Positions 37,198 through 50,900 of a stretch of 64,000 nucleotides of DNA are shown here, piece by piece. Both the position numbers and the translations under genes were made by a program. Below the pieces are notes generated by a model, which was given only the letters and a program-made list of their open reading frames with translations, did no database searches and was not told the origin of the DNA. Each line of letters starts with the position of its first letter. Position 1 is the stretch's first letter. Source of the DNA: Strigops habroptila (lineage: Eukaryota > Chordata > Aves > Psittaciformes > Psittacidae); NCBI RefSeq assembly GCF_004027225.2, contig NC_044284.2, positions 44,626,420 to 44,690,419 of the forward strand, in the 5' to 3' direction.

Positions 37198-39265
37198 TTA
37201 CTCAACTTCTTGCTCATCTACGTTGCCATTTCCCAGCGCTGGAAGCTCCCTTTCAGGTAGCAGCCCATACTCATTTAGGAAAGACTCCACATCCACAGCA
37301 AAAAACTCCTCATTGAATTGTTCAGAAATGCTAATGAAATTGCTTAGAAGCTCCCCACCCTTGTAGACAAGTAGAGTGGGAAGCACTTCATTTGAGAAGC
37401 GGTCTCCGGCCCCCGTGTTGGAGGCCTTGATCTTGCAGAACTTCACGGTGGCGTACTCAGCCGCCAGGCAGATCAAGCTGTTGTTGAGAGCATCGCAGCC
37501 CTTGATGCCATCTTCGTAAATGTGGACGATGACTGTTGTGGTTTTACGTTCTTTCTCAATAGCTTCCAGGAACTGTTCCCCGTTCTGCAGCTCACACAGA
37601 TAACCATATTTTGGCCCAAAACTCAGCCGCTGGTGCATATCCTGCATGCAGCGTTTGCGGTATTTTTGTAGGCAGCTTTCATCTTCTTGCTCATCATGAA
37701 TTAATTCATACTCCTGCATGCTCATCTGTGAATATTTTGAGAATGTTACATTAATAAGTAGTAATCTGTTGGTGCTGAAACAGGAAGAGACTAGGTTGTT
37801 GTCTAAAGAACATTGCATTGAAAAGTTAGCTAAAGAGCAATTGCTTCCCACAGTGGCTCTGGAAGGTCTCTTCAAGAGATGGCAAAGATGCTGTCTCAAC
37901 ATTTGCATGTCAACTTGATGGTCTTGAAGACTGTTGCATATTTAGCAAAAACTTCTGGACCTTCCAGAGTCGTTGGGAATTCTGCCAGTGACTGTTGTGG
38001 GGTCAAAGTTTAATTCCTGTGGTTTTGGGGGGTTTGGGTTCTTCCTCTTTCAGAACTGGTAAATAGTAATGAGTAACTTTCATGCTCAGAGCTCTATCCT
38101 GACTAATAGGTTTTTGAACATGTTAAAAAATTTTCCATTGTCTTAACCAAGGATAGAGAATCAAGGCAAGGAAGGGAGGAAGACAGGTCAAACTCTGTGT
38201 TGCATGATATGTTGTTGTGAAATATACTGCGTATTTTACTGAAGTTAGGCTTTGCTTGAGAGAGGACTGTGTAGATGGTTGCACTGCGCGTGCATTTGTT
38301 CTGTCTATATTGTGTGAGCTCTGCTAAGTTGCAAAGGAACTGAGTCTGGCAAATTCAGGATTTTCTACCAATATGTCTTACATAGAATCAAAATTAATTT
38401 GTTTTGCTTTTCTTGTCTTACCTTACGGCAGAACCTCTCTCTGGTGTCTTTGTCATCTTTACTGAAAGATCTGTGTGGTGACGACATTTGTCTAAGAATT
38501 TCTTTCTTGCTTAAGGATAAGGAGTCTCGATCTTCACTTTCTAATTTAAACTTCCTCCAGTCATTAATCACGCCTTTGGGCCCTGAGAGATAGGAAGTTA
38601 GATGAGAAACTGGCTGTAACGAAACCTCTGGTCATTAATCACGCCTTTGGGCCCTGAGAGATAGGAAGTTAGATGAGAAACTGGCTGTAACAAGAAGCTG
38701 TCTTAAGAAGTCTCTGCTCTTTACTGGCTTATTGTTCTGTGCCACAGTTTATGTGTCTGCCACTCTTCCTTCCAGAGAACTCTCCAGGACTGTTGAAAAC
38801 CAAAGTTTTGAGACCAGTGTGTTATGTTAGCCTCCAAAAGAAAGGAAGAGCGTTTTTTTCCAACCTGGATCACTTTAGTGGTCTGGTTCGTATCAGGATC
38901 CTGTAAAAGGGTTTTGGTGAACTGCATGAGTAGTTAACGGGGATGGGAATGTTGAAACCTGTTGAAACCGACATGGTCAAAGCTAGTGTTTTGTAGAAGT
39001 ATATTTGCATTTCTCTATAGACAGTGTATAACCTTTGTAAGGACTTACAGTTAATCTAAGAATACAGGACAGTTTAGATCTTAAAAAAATAAATAAATTG
39101 CCAAACCAATTGCATCTACTTGAATTCTGGGCTTCCACAGTGAACAGGGACAATTTAACTTATTTTTAGGGAGGAGGGGGGGAAAATGCAGTTAGTTTCC
39201 TTGCCTGTGTGTGTTGCCTGTCCTTCAAAGTCTTCTTCAAAGCTGGTGTTGGCATTTTCTTCCAT
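37198..39265 (-). CDS. PDC: Phosducin, three coding exons, 249 aa
   Basis: Phosducin is a cytosolic phosphoprotein of photoreceptors and pineal cells that binds G-protein beta-gamma dimers and limits their reassociation with transducin alpha. Coding exons are 39265-39205 (20 codons plus G), 38582-38422 (54 codons with the carried base) and 37725-37198 including TAA; phases join exactly. The protein starts [21 protein letters not shown]. It then carries the beta-gamma-binding helix [16 protein letters not shown], the conserved [11 protein letters not shown], and the PKA target motif RKMS (Ser76 here, human Ser73) spanning the second intron. The last exon encodes the thioredoxin-like domain ([46 protein letters not shown]) and an acidic tail. 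Length matches human (246). Exon 39288-39205 has the acceptor TTTTGAACTTGCAG, so 23 bases of 5' UTR precede ATG and a non-coding first exon must lie upstream. The first coding intron uses a GC donor, and the acceptor of the second coding exon is tandemly duplicated. Identity is very secure. Confidence 0.97.
38560..38691 (-). repeat. Tandem duplication carrying the PDC exon 3' splice site
   Basis: A 61-base block at 38560-38620 is repeated without mismatch at 38631-38691 (period 71, spacer of 10 unrelated bases). On the minus strand each copy holds a pyrimidine tract, TATCTCTCAG and the first 22-23 coding bases of the PDC exon (GPKGVIND). The copy at 38560-38620 is continuous with the real exon. 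The copy at 38631-38691 is a decoy lying in the intron, 71 bases upstream in the transcript. Confidence 0.95.
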
Positions 39266-39494
39266 TTTAGTGGCTAGAGTAGGAGATGCTGCAAGTTCAA
39301 AAAGCAAAACAAGTTAATAACAGGATAGAAAAGGGATAAACTCACAGCAGGTACAGTGCAGCTGTAATTTCCTGCAGCTGCCAGGTATCAGTAAAGATCA
39401 AAATACACATGATTGTAGAGCTTATCATCATCTCCTATAAAGCAATTAAGTTATTTGTCAGTCTCTTAAAAAAGATGTCCGGCCAGATTCTTAC

Positions 39495-39540
39495 TTGAAG
39501 TGCCTAAGCAAGAGTTTCTTCATTATACTACTTCTTCTTG
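39495..39540 (-). promoter_or_regulatory. Candidate PDC non-coding first exon and its promoter
   Basis: A non-coding exon must lie upstream of the ATG exon because that exon has a strong acceptor. The best minus-strand donor nearby is CTTCAA|GTAAGA, exon end at 39495. TATA-like words occur at about 39567-39575 (TATTTTA) and 39521-39527 (TATAAT). Start site and exon limits are inference; no clear CRX-type TAATCC site was seen. Confidence 0.22.
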
Positions 39541-42500
39541 GTCATCAGAGAATACCAGGAACATGGTGTAAAATAGTGGTTGTGAAACTTTCTGCATTGG
39601 GAATGCAGACTCAAATAATGCAGAGTGCAGTGAATATTTTCTTTCTGGTTTGTGTTTTTTTTTTTTTTTTTTTAAGTTAAAATGGTGCATCTCTGTGAAG
39701 AAGGCAACCCAAAGAGGCAGATGGCAATCTCAGGGTGCTGCAATACTGTAGTACTCAAGCAACACCCTTTTTATTTTTTACAATGGAGTTTTTGAGGGGT
39801 GAAGTAGAACCACTGTTCTTTGAGCAAGGAGTAGAATGTATTCACATTGAAAAGATGGGCCCAGTTGGGTGGTGCCAGAGCATTACAGAGCAGCAGGGTT
39901 TGGCCAGAGCATTGAGCTCTCAAGATCAGGCTGATTTCTGCTGGTTCTCAAAAGTCACAGTAAATGATCTTTGGGTTCTGCAGCTTTCTAAAGAAGATAA
40001 ATGTCTGTTAGAGGAGGATAGGCAGGGGGAGAAAAGCACCGATTCTTCACATGCATTTTCACTGCACTGCTGATAGACATTTACAATAGCCATCTGCATG
40101 AGCTCTGCCACTGCATAGTACTGAGTCCTTTCTCATGTTGCACATCATTCACAACTTTCCTTTGTAAACTATAATTCTAATGTGATAAAGTGTCACAGTC
40201 TGCAGGAGTCTTAAGGCAGATGATTGGAGTTCTCCCATTTAGCCTAGACTAGTTTTAGCTGTTCAGATGTTAAGGTAAGCTTTGTTTGACTTCACAGTAA
40301 ATCCCATCTTGACACAAATGCTAGGATGTTATCATGCCATGAATGCCATATTTAAATGCTGCTAGTGTGTTAGACTAAAGTGACATTAGTGTTGTAGCAT
40401 GTATGCACAGAAGGAAACGCATTTTCATTTTTACATACCAGCATCAAGGGATAAAGTAGAATAATGGCTGAGCAAGACACAAGGAATCTGATTCTTGTGT
40501 GTGCTGGAACTAAAGCTGATCAGTAAATGTGCAAATAAATTGTTCTGTATGTATGCTCATGGCAATTAATTGAATCTTGTGAGAAGCATTGCAAATAATA
40601 TTGGAAGAAAAGCAGGTAATGAATTATACTTTATCAGTATAAATTCTTTCTGTAGATAGGTTGTTGTCAGCATATAGATCCAGATTACTGGTTGGAGTGC
40701 TATTCAATCGATATCAAAATAGAAATATGAAGCTAATCCCTTCTCATGTATGCAAAACTAAAAATCTTTGCCATGTCAGGGTTGGACAGCTATGTGGATG
40801 TGCTGGGTCAAAGCCTTGTAAGTAATTTTGATGACTTATATGGACATCTACAAAAAGCTGTTCTGTCTGCTGATGTTGAAGATTTTCTTTGTTCCATGAG
40901 GAAAGAGATGGTATGATTCTCTGTATGCTTTGCTTTTTCATAACTTTTAGCCCTGAAAGGCACTAAAAATATGGGGTATGAAACTTAAGCAGTCTGTTGC
41001 AGGCTCGAGCCAGAAAACTTACCATACTTTCAGTGAAACATTAGAGATGGGAACTGATTGCTTAACAAATGAAAGCTCTCCATAAAGCTTATGTACTGAT
41101 CTGTTGTACCTAATAAATATGGAAAGATTAAGTGAATTGCAACAGCATGGAAAGCTGCGTTTCACCATTCTTCTGCAGCCTGCCATGAGGCAACAATGCT
41201 GACAATGCACAGGCTGGCAAGCTGGGCATGGGCCTGGCCCTGTGACTGAGTCAGGCTGTGAGCCTGGAGCAAGTTATGCAAACCATTCTTCTTTCTGCTC
41301 AATGGCGTTGTATTTATCATTATTGTTTTGGTGCTGTGAGAATTAGGCCATCCAAGCTAGGTGTTTCCCAGTTAGGCGCCTGAGGACAAGGACATATGAA
41401 CACGTAACCGCAAGGTGATCTGTGGGAAGCCTGGTTATAGGATGAACTGGCTCTCCTGTAGTACATTTCCTTTCAAGAAAGTGCCGTGGAAAAAGGTGTA
41501 AGCTGTTGTGTTTAGTGTGTGGGCAAAAATGGGCAATCACCAGGGTAGGAAATTCTCCCACATCCTTTGAAAGTGTTTATATAGAGGTCTTTTGTTGCTG
41601 ATTGACATTCTTTTTTGAGTGGTGAGGTGATGTTCTTCTATATGCTGGGCAAGCAGCATTTTCCAAAGAAAAAAAATAGATTCCTAATATTTGGAGAAAT
41701 GTGGGTGCTACCAGATCTGGAGCATGTTATGCAAGTGTCTCCATGTGGAAATGTCAATGCATAATGCTGAGACAGTAAAGCAGATGGTGAGTGTCACAGA
41801 GCACCACAAGGTGTCTTAGATCTGAAGTTCCCACCTCCTGGCTTAACAGGTGTGCTGAAATCTGGTGTGGCCAGCAGTGGGGACAGCAAGAGCCATCCTC
41901 TGTGCAGGACAGACACTCTCATAAAAGCAGTTGCACTTTGCAGCCTCATGGACAGACCTCAGCACTCACATTCGCACACTGAGCTGTAAGTGGGTCATAA
42001 GTAGTTGGCTGATAATGCTGTCTTTTAGAAATTTGTTAAGGGCATCTCTTAATACAACCCCCTACAACCTGAGTCAGCCTGAGAACGTTGTGGAGTGCAG
42101 AGGGCAAAGGCAGCACTTAGCTGCATGGGGATGGTTGCACTCGATAGGGATGGGCTTGCATGCTTTAGAATGTACATTCCTGGCCATTGCAACCATCTCT
42201 TATAGATTCCTTACTGCTTTAAATTAAATTTTTATTTTTTTTTCCATGTAAATGTGCAGCCTCACAATTCTGCTAAATACTTGCTTGGGGTTAAGAGCAT
42301 ACAGTGAGAGCAGAATTTCCTGAGAGTGTAGTCAAGTCAAACAGCAATGCAGGATTATGTGCGGCGATGGTAAAGTGATAATAAATGTCATCACTAAAGT
42401 TACTTGTGTCTGTTAATTCTAAGGAAGGTACCGACAGACCTTTCAGGGCACCAGCTACATTGCTACTGATCTCAAGTTTTCCCTTTGCACCATTTTAACA

Positions 42501-45500
42501 GCATGTGATGTGCCAGATGAACAGCAAACTTTGTGGTGTAAAAATTGCTGATTTAGAAGATACATTGCATTTTCATTAGCTTTTGTCATTAGTTTTGACA
42601 ACTGAAAGTGGCTCCTGATATTTTTATTTGAAAAATTCTAATGGAGAGAAAAAAATTTCCTCTTCAGGTCTGCAAATCATCAACGTATTAGACCATATTT
42701 GTAATGCATATGGTGACTTCACATATATATTTTAAGAGAATGATCATTCTAGAACTTTACGATCTTTATGTTGGACTTTCTGAGTGAAGAAAGCAAAAAT
42801 TACAGCTTCTTCATACAGGAGATTTTGAGACCTATCTGTGTCCCAAAAGTCACTTCAGCAAGAAAAAAGCCCAACCCTTAGGTATATGTCTGAAGCTACC
42901 ATTTAATTTCTATGAGCTTTGAATGTCTAATTCAAGAATAGCAATTCCTATTACTGATGCTCAACCTTCTGTTGTCATTAGACCAGATGGGCCAGCCTTA
43001 TTACAGGGTAGAAATGACCATTTAATAAAGTATTTCCTTTTCATTCAATATGAAAGAATGTTTTCTATTTAGTAACAAATATTTTGTGCCTTTGGCCTTC
43101 ACAGAGTTTTCTGTTTACTCAAAATTATGATTTTTATTTTTTTTTCTCTTATGTATAATGAATTTCTGAGGTAGCTCAGGAAGAATGTGCTGTACCTGTG
43201 TATTTGTAATGAAAGCTTATTTAATCCTTGTAAAATATTGCAGCTGTAAATGCAAAAACTGTGTCTTCTAGTGATAAATTATAGTTAGAGAGGGAAATAA
43301 TAATAACCTCTAAACAAAATGTAAAAGGCAAGATGAATTCTGTAAAGGAAAAAGCCAATAAATAAAACTTGATGTCTAAAGAAAGAGTTTCTGCTGCTAG
43401 TCCAATAAGTAAACAGGAGACATATTTTTCTCAAAATATAAACATGCTCTAGACATTGCTGCTCTCCATATGTGCAAATCCTGCCAAAAATGCTCTTCTG
43501 TGTCTGGGTTTATGTAAGGCCATAAATCAGCAGCATTCTGATAATGCCCAGCAATCAGTGGGACATTGCCTGTGAACTGGGAAGTATGAAATTTTGGAGA
43601 CTTGTGGAAGAATGAAAAGTAAAGGATCTTTGTCAGCAAGCTGTGATTGTACATTTATGTTTTGAGCTACATATAGGTGGCTGGTTAGCTGGTATCTGGG
43701 TCCAGAGCATCTTGGCTCTTGCCTCTTGGGAAAAGTGTCTGAATTTTAACAGCATTTTGCTCTACCCAAGCACTAGTTTGAACCTCCCTTCTCTGCCTGT
43801 TTTTTCTGGTTTCCATATGCAGATTCCTTGCCTGTTTATTCTTGTTCCCTCTGTCAAATGATAATGGCCACCAAACTTACCAGGCAGATGAGCAGCTTCT
43901 TAAGCAAGCAAGGCAAGAGAAGGACCAGCTATGGATTTAAATGTTCGTGTTGCTGGAATTTTGGGAAATCAATAACATGGAACTGGAAAAAGGCATTGCT
44001 CACCCCTTCCTAAGCAGTGGAAACATCCAAGTGTAGCAGAATCAAGTAAGTCCTCTGTGTGTGAGGTGCTGCACCTGCTCTTGGGAGGGGTCGTTCTGAG
44101 GCCTCACAATTGTTAGCAATTGTGACAGATTTCCAAGGACCCTAATCCAGAGCTCACTGATGTAATTGAAGGCTTCTTAGTAACTTCAGTGCGCTGCAGG
44201 ATGTCATCTGCAGCACTGAGCAGAAATGGTTGAATGTGTATTTGTGTGTGATTTTTATGGTTAGGATGTGCCTGCTTCAGCCCCAGCTGTGATCTGTTTC
44301 GTACCTACTATACATGATCATGCATTCATTTAGATTTGCAAGAGGCATAAGCATCATTACTTAAGCAACATCAATGTCAAGGTCAGAGGTCAGAATTTCA
44401 GTCCTTTTGCCAGCACATTGCAGAGGGAGCTGAAAGCCATAAGGACCTTTAGTGATCTGCTCCCAATGACAACTGTCAGGCACCAAGCCAAATAGCTGCT
44501 AGTCAAAAACATGGGAGTACCTTCAGCTCCCTTTGCATTCGGAGACTGTCAGGTCCCTTACATTAAGGTGGGTAAATACAGTTTTAAGAGCCAGCCTTCA
44601 GGGTTGCAGTCACCTGCCTTGACCACTTTCACCAGCGTTGTGTTACCTAGACGTGCAAAGACAGGCTTACTGTATGGATAAATGGAAATTTCCTGGGCTT
44701 ACCTAAAGGAAAAACGTGGTGTATCATGTAGTAATTAGATCACAGTGTTTGGGAAAAAACCATAATTTCAAAACACTGGAATGGGACTTTATTTGCTTAA
44801 AGAAGAGGTCATACAATACAAAGAAAGTATAAACCAGGGTGGGTTGACGTAGAAAGCTGTCAGCTTCGCTGCAGGTCACTATGACGGATGAGAGGGTTAT
44901 GGGATTGGATTATTTGCTCTATCCGCTTTAGGAGAGTTACGCTGTTCTTTATTTGTGAGGTGGAAACATTTTAAATAGATGAGTCCAATGTTTCATTTAT
45001 CCTGAAGGCTTTGCCAATTAGGAAATTCCCTGGTTTCAGCATCATATTAGGTTAAAAATCATAGGATTAAAAGAAATATCTCTTTCTCTTCCTTTTTGTC
45101 GGCCTTTCAAAATTTGGCCTATAGTTATGCACCAGAAATTACTAATCTTTTATGAATTGGACATTTATTTCTGGATTTCAGTCTGAAATGGGAAATTAGC
45201 TCAGTATCTTTCACATCAGTCAGCTTCACTTGTACCATAGTAAGACTATGTTTTGTATGGAAAGGCAGAATGCATAAGGAAAAGTCCTTATTTTAAATCA
45301 GGACTTGATTTATTATTTCAGAAAAAAAAAAATTAGTTTACATTAATAATGTCAAATTTCAATTATCATTAATCAAAATTTTTTATTTGAGAAAGCTTAA
45401 TTTTGTATATTAAATGGTGAATTTCTTTTGAAACTCAGGATTTGAATTTTTGGATCATGTTACATATTTGTAGGAGTGGTTATATAGTTATTATTGTGAG

Positions 45501-46079
45501 AATTTTTTTTTTTTTTAAACCTATTAATTTATCTTTTTTTAAAAAAACTTGGATGTATCAAATGGAAGAGGAGGAGAATGGTTGGAAGCTAAGAAAACAT
45601 CTATTTGAAGCAAAAGCAGAACAGCTAGTGTTTTCAAATGCAGATACTTAAGGGCATGAACCTCAATCCATGTTTAACCTCAAAGGCTAGCTGGATTTGT
45701 CAGATGGATTGAACATTTCACCACAGTACTCTGAAGGTCAGGAGAGAGTTTTCAGTTGATGTTTAAGTACATATTTGATTTCTGAACTCTATGCCTGCTG
45801 GAATTGACATGTCCTTCAGAGTTTTGGTTCGACGGGAGAAATTTTTTTTTCCCCAACCTGAACAGATGTTTGGCAGTGCAGATAATCCCTATAATTTGTC
45901 AAAAAACACTTATGTCAGAGCTGGAACTCTAGCAGTGACTGGAGACAGGTGTTCAGAGAGGTTGATGGCCAGTATTTTATGTCAAAGAGAAGAAACTTAA
46001 ATTTGTTGTGAAGTTAAAGACCTAAAAGAAGTAGTACCCTGTATGGACTTTAAACAGACTCTTACAGCTCCTTTCCATT

Positions 46080-46104
46080 AAAAAAAAAAAAAAAAAAAAA
46101 AAAA
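46080..46104 (+). repeat. Poly(A) run of 25
   Basis: An uninterrupted A homopolymer directly follows CTTTCCATTA. No retrogene or LINE body was recognised immediately upstream, so it is listed as a simple repeat rather than a retroposon tail. Confidence 0.9.
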
Positions 46105-46513
46105 GGTGCCTGCAGGGGAGAGCTGGGAGGAATAAAAACTTGTGAAATTGGGAGAACATCTACTGTCTGTTTTGGGGTAGGGTTTGACCAAGAATGCTTC
46201 ATAAGGCTCTGGAGATGCACAAAATTGTGCACAGTGAACACTTAGCAAAATAGGTTTGGCTCAGAAATAATATTGAATTCTGGTGTCATTTTTTTGTTTT
46301 TTTTTTTCCTTCCCTTAGCTTGGTTGAAGTTTGTTTCAAATGTATATTTATAACTGTAAAAGTAAATCAGTAGGAATTCTTGCTTTTGCTTTCGTCTTAT
46401 CTATTCTTTGCTACTATTATCTGCAAAAGGCAGGCTTGACCTGGCCAACAGGTTCCCCATAAATACAGGGTCTCCTAAACAGTCTTTCTCTCAAATTTGA
46501 GAGAGTTAAGCAC

Positions 46514-46590
46514 TAAAAAAAAACAAAAAACAAACAAACAAACAAACAAAAAACTAAACCAAAAAACCCCCAACCAAACAAAAAAAAACC
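46514..46590 (+). repeat. (AAAC)n-like microsatellite
   Basis: An A-rich run containing five successive AAAC/CAAA units followed by degenerate CCAAAAAACCCC-type sequence. Confidence 0.85.
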
Positions 46591-47892
46591 TTTGTTCAAT
46601 GCAGCTTTCAAATTCATGTATTCTTCACTCCTGGCTTTCTCTGAGCATTAACATGCAGCCTCCAAGATGCGTGAAGATCTTGCTTGCTGTTTTCCTAACA
46701 TTTAAAAGTTACATTATCTTCCAATTCTGACACTCTAACAGTGAATCAGTACTGACCCCTGTTACATGTCCCTCTGTGAAAGGAAAGAGTGCAGCGTTTA
46801 CTGTTTTAGGCAAGCTAGGGCAGTAGTCTTGACAGGGAGTATTTATTAAGTTCTTGGCAGTTTAATTAGATTTACGTACATCTTGCGGTGATGATTCAGG
46901 TATAAAGTCAGTTAGAGCAGACCAAGTAAAACTGTGCTATGGTAAGGAAAGGACATCAGTGAAGGAGGTATCTGCAATGTGTGCTCAAGTATTTCTTGTG
47001 TCTTCTAGCCTGCTGCCTTGGAACTCTTCCTGTAGGACTGGCAGAGCCAAGCAGATAGAGCTTGCTTGTGACTGCCAGGTGCTTCCTGTTCTTCCATTTC
47101 ATTTTTTATCCTTATTGTGAAGTGTCCTGAGACTCCACCAAGCACATCTCCATGTTTTAGAAGACCTGTCAGAGTCAGTTTTTCACATCATCTTGTTACA
47201 GGCGTTTAACATAAGGCACCAAGAATGAGAAGCTCTTTTTTTCTCAACGTTATCTAGGCCATGGGTGGGGATAAGCCCTCCTGGTGGCTTTACAGAAAAT
47301 GAGTCGGTGTTGCCTCTTTCGTGTCTTTCATTGACTCTTCTTGGAAGCTGGAGAGACTAGCTGAGTAACATAGGTGATTGGGTTAGGCTGGTGTCTATCT
47401 CCCATTTTCCAAGCTGTTATATTATCAGGCAGATATTAATTCTGTATTAATAGCTTTCAGCTACTCTATTAACACGGGAAGAGCCACTACCTAAAGCTGG
47501 GATGGGTCTATGGTTCTGTGATCTCTCCTCCCAGCCACCCAGTCATGTTTCTTGTGCATGCAGAAGTACAAATTAAAAATGTTTTTCGTATCTCCCGACA
47601 TCACACTAACACAATAGCTACCTCTGCAGGTATTGGATGCAAAATTGTTTTCCCTTTACACAGCAGAAAGTGAAACTTGCTAGTTTGGGGGATTAACTTC
47701 CATTCTTATCTTAAATGGAAAGATCCACATGTAAAAGCAGTTTATCTTTATTTGTCAAAAGGCAGCAAAGGCAATGTTAGGGGGATGCTGGCAATCTTGA
47801 GTTGGGTCCAATATATCCAAAATAGAAGAAAAATAATTCCTTTGTTGAACTGTAAAGCTGTTGCCAGCTGGATGTATTACAACAGAATGCTT

Positions 47893-47927
47893 CCCCCCCC
47901 CCCCCCATCTAACTTGACCATCTAACA
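47893..47927 (+). repeat. Poly(C) run of 14 followed by duplicated CCATCTAAC
   Basis: Fourteen C bases lead into CATCTAACTTGACCATCTAAC, in which CCATCTAAC occurs twice. It is a simple sequence feature. Confidence 0.85.
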
Positions 47928-50900
47928 AAAAATGAAGTAACCACTTATAGAGTAAATGGTTAAATGACAGACATCCAAGTCCTCTTCCAACCAGCTGCAA
48001 CTTCACAGTGTGTGCTACAGGGTTGCATGGCCCCCTTGCTTACAACATCAGAAATAATATCATCTCGACTGTATGATCCTGGTATCCCTGTGGCAACTAC
48101 TGTTATGTGAAGTAAAAGCAGTAGTAGGAATGTAGTCCTTCATTAATCAGAAGATGAAAGCCAAAGCAGACAATATTGTGTGGCCACAGAGGGCCCTGGA
48201 GAGCTGTGACTCCTGAAGCAGTTACATCAGGTCCATGGATTCCTAGTATATCCTTTCCTGCACTGATCTTTTATCCCATTGGTGTCATTCCAGAGGCTTC
48301 ATGTATTACTTTGGGTCCTGTGAGTGACTTAATTATGAATGGTGAACTTTCACTAGCTAAGCTGTAAGCATCTTTCTATGTGGCTTGTAAAACTGCATCA
48401 AATTAGAATTGATGTTTTTGCTTCTGGGGTTGCTCACTGGAGTAGCAGTTGTGCAGCAACTAAGGCATTTTTACAAGCCGCTCTGAACATCTAAATAAAT
48501 GTCACAATTTGGAGAAAAGATTGATGGATTAAAATGCAGGCTTTTCCCATTCTGCTCCAAAACATAGCTCAGATAAACAGTGTAGTAAGTCCTTTCTCTG
48601 GGACTTGCTTTTATTTATGTAGAAAATTCTTGAGGACAAATTTTGGGCCAGTTTTGCCGAGTACAATTAGTGTTTCCAAAACTCCTTCACAGGGACTACC
48701 ATGGCTCTATCCTGAAATTAATTTCAAATATTTTAGTCTTCCCTGTGTTCAGGCTACAGCTGTACCACTTCATAAGAAGCCAGCCTGGCTGCAGCCATCT
48801 GACATTCAGCTGAGCACAAGAAAAGAGCATCAGCAAGAAAAGGACTTGTTGTAACAAGCAGCAGGAGGTATCAGGAAAGCTTGTTTGCTTAGGGGAGAGT
48901 GGGGGAAAAGAAGGGAAAGCAAAAAGGGAAAATTGAAGGGAACAAAATGATCTTATCAGGAAAAATCTGACTATAAATGCCTCTGATTCATTTCATCCAT
49001 TTCATATGTGCACGCAGCACGATGTGCACACCAATACAGCGCTCGAATGCCATTTTACCTCCTACAGACAGAATCTGGAGCACAGCCCAGGTGAAGCATT
49101 ACTATCACCTGCATGATATGAAAATTCTTACACAAGACCCAAGAAATAACAATATCATAGCTACTGCAGTCCTAGGAATGGGCGAAGATTCCTTTGGTTC
49201 CTCAGTGCTGATCTTAAAAGTAAATGAAATATACTCAAACGTGTGAGTTTCTAGTGAATAAAATAGGGAATGAGTAGTCTGAACACAATGGTTTCTTGTA
49301 TTGTAGGGAAGGTGCTAAAGGATTTAGGTGCCTTCTGCAAAGTGTGTGTCTCATTGCTATTGTGGCTGACGTGATGAGTTAAGCCAGGTCCTGACCTCTT
49401 CTGTTTGCAGCAGCTGTCCGTAGGATCAAGAGAAGTAAGAATAGAGATACTGAAGGTGTTCTGATGGTGGTTTTTTCTCCTCACTTTGAATTTATTTATG
49501 CAGCAGAGTGCAACACTTGATTAAACCTGAGCTGCTGTGGGAACCTGGGTCTAGCTGTGGAATTAGCTGCAGTGTACATGGGGAAATGGATGGAGTAGCA
49601 GCCATATGTGGTATGCTGTATTTGGGAAAGGAGAGGAATTTTGCTGAGCCTCAGAAGTAACGAAATCTGGATTTTACTAGGGGTTTTTTCCTAATGATTT
49701 GGTGTCCTAAAAGCTTTTGCTGTAGCTTCACCACTTAAAGGTGGTCTATTTATGGATTCCTCCAGTGTCTTATTCTTAAAGAATAAGATGTTAATGTATG
49801 TGAGAGGGACTCAGTGTCCCTTTGGGAGAATTAGACTCTCATAAAAAAACCAGATTGTATCATAAATCAGAGAAAACCCATGGTATTTCAGATTACCATG
49901 ATGTGGTTACTTGGATTTACATTATAAATGACTGTTACAGCATTAATTGTCCCACTAGAACAGTTCAAATGTGAATCAAATTGCATGAGCCTCATTTATT
50001 GATGTGTTTCAACAAGCTCTCTAAAAAAAATCAAATTATAATTCCATTTAACTATCTGATGGTCGATAAACACTGGGTTAAGTCTCTATGAAAGCAAGTC
50101 TATATTAATCCCTATATTTTAAGTATGCAGGAGAATCTTGGATGATGCATTAATATTCATGCTTAAACAGAAGAGTACAATAAAATCCTAAAATGATCGC
50201 TACAGTATTTTTTAAAAAATAGCCCACTTTCTAAAATAATTTAAGTCATCTAAGTAAGATCTGAATAAATGCATTCTAGCATGTTGTTTAACCATAGGTT
50301 TGGATACTGACATCTCCAAGGCAACTGGTTCAGTGGCCTAAAACCCTTTTTTGGAAGAACTACAAAACTTACTAATCTTGAGAGCAGATGCAGGCATGGA
50401 TAATGGGACAAAAGCTTTGGCATTCATTGTGAGAGACGGTCTCCCTGAAAAGCAAAGGGTACCTGGAGGTGCCTGTAGTGTGGGCATTGAGGAAGTCCCC
50501 CAAGATCTAAAGGCACTGCTTTAGACCCTTGGGTGGTCAATGGCTGGCATGTTTCCCCATCTGTTAAAGCCTGAGTTCTCCTAACTCTTTCTGAGGGTTT
50601 ACTTCATCCTGTTTGGCTTAAGGCTTAGGAAGGTTATTTTTAGCTAGGCTGTCTTTTCAAATGTGCCTCTTGCCCTGCAACCAAGTGCGATATGTAACCA
50701 AAATAAACCAGACAGCATCCCAACGTGTAAGAGAACAAAGGTGAGCAATTGCCAATGCTGCCTTCTGGGATCTCTCCTCCCAGAAAAGATTTGAGGACTC
50801 CCCCCAGGACGCAGCTTTGCATGTCATTGACGGTTCAAAGGCACCACCACTGAACTTAATGTCAACACATTGGTATGCCTTGGATTTAACTTCAATTGTC

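Noticed and set aside
37198..37908. Treating the whole 236-codon frame as the PDC protein.
   Set aside because: The part above 37725 is intron. The acceptor TATTCACAG|ATGAGC and upstream exons give the conserved phosducin sequence.
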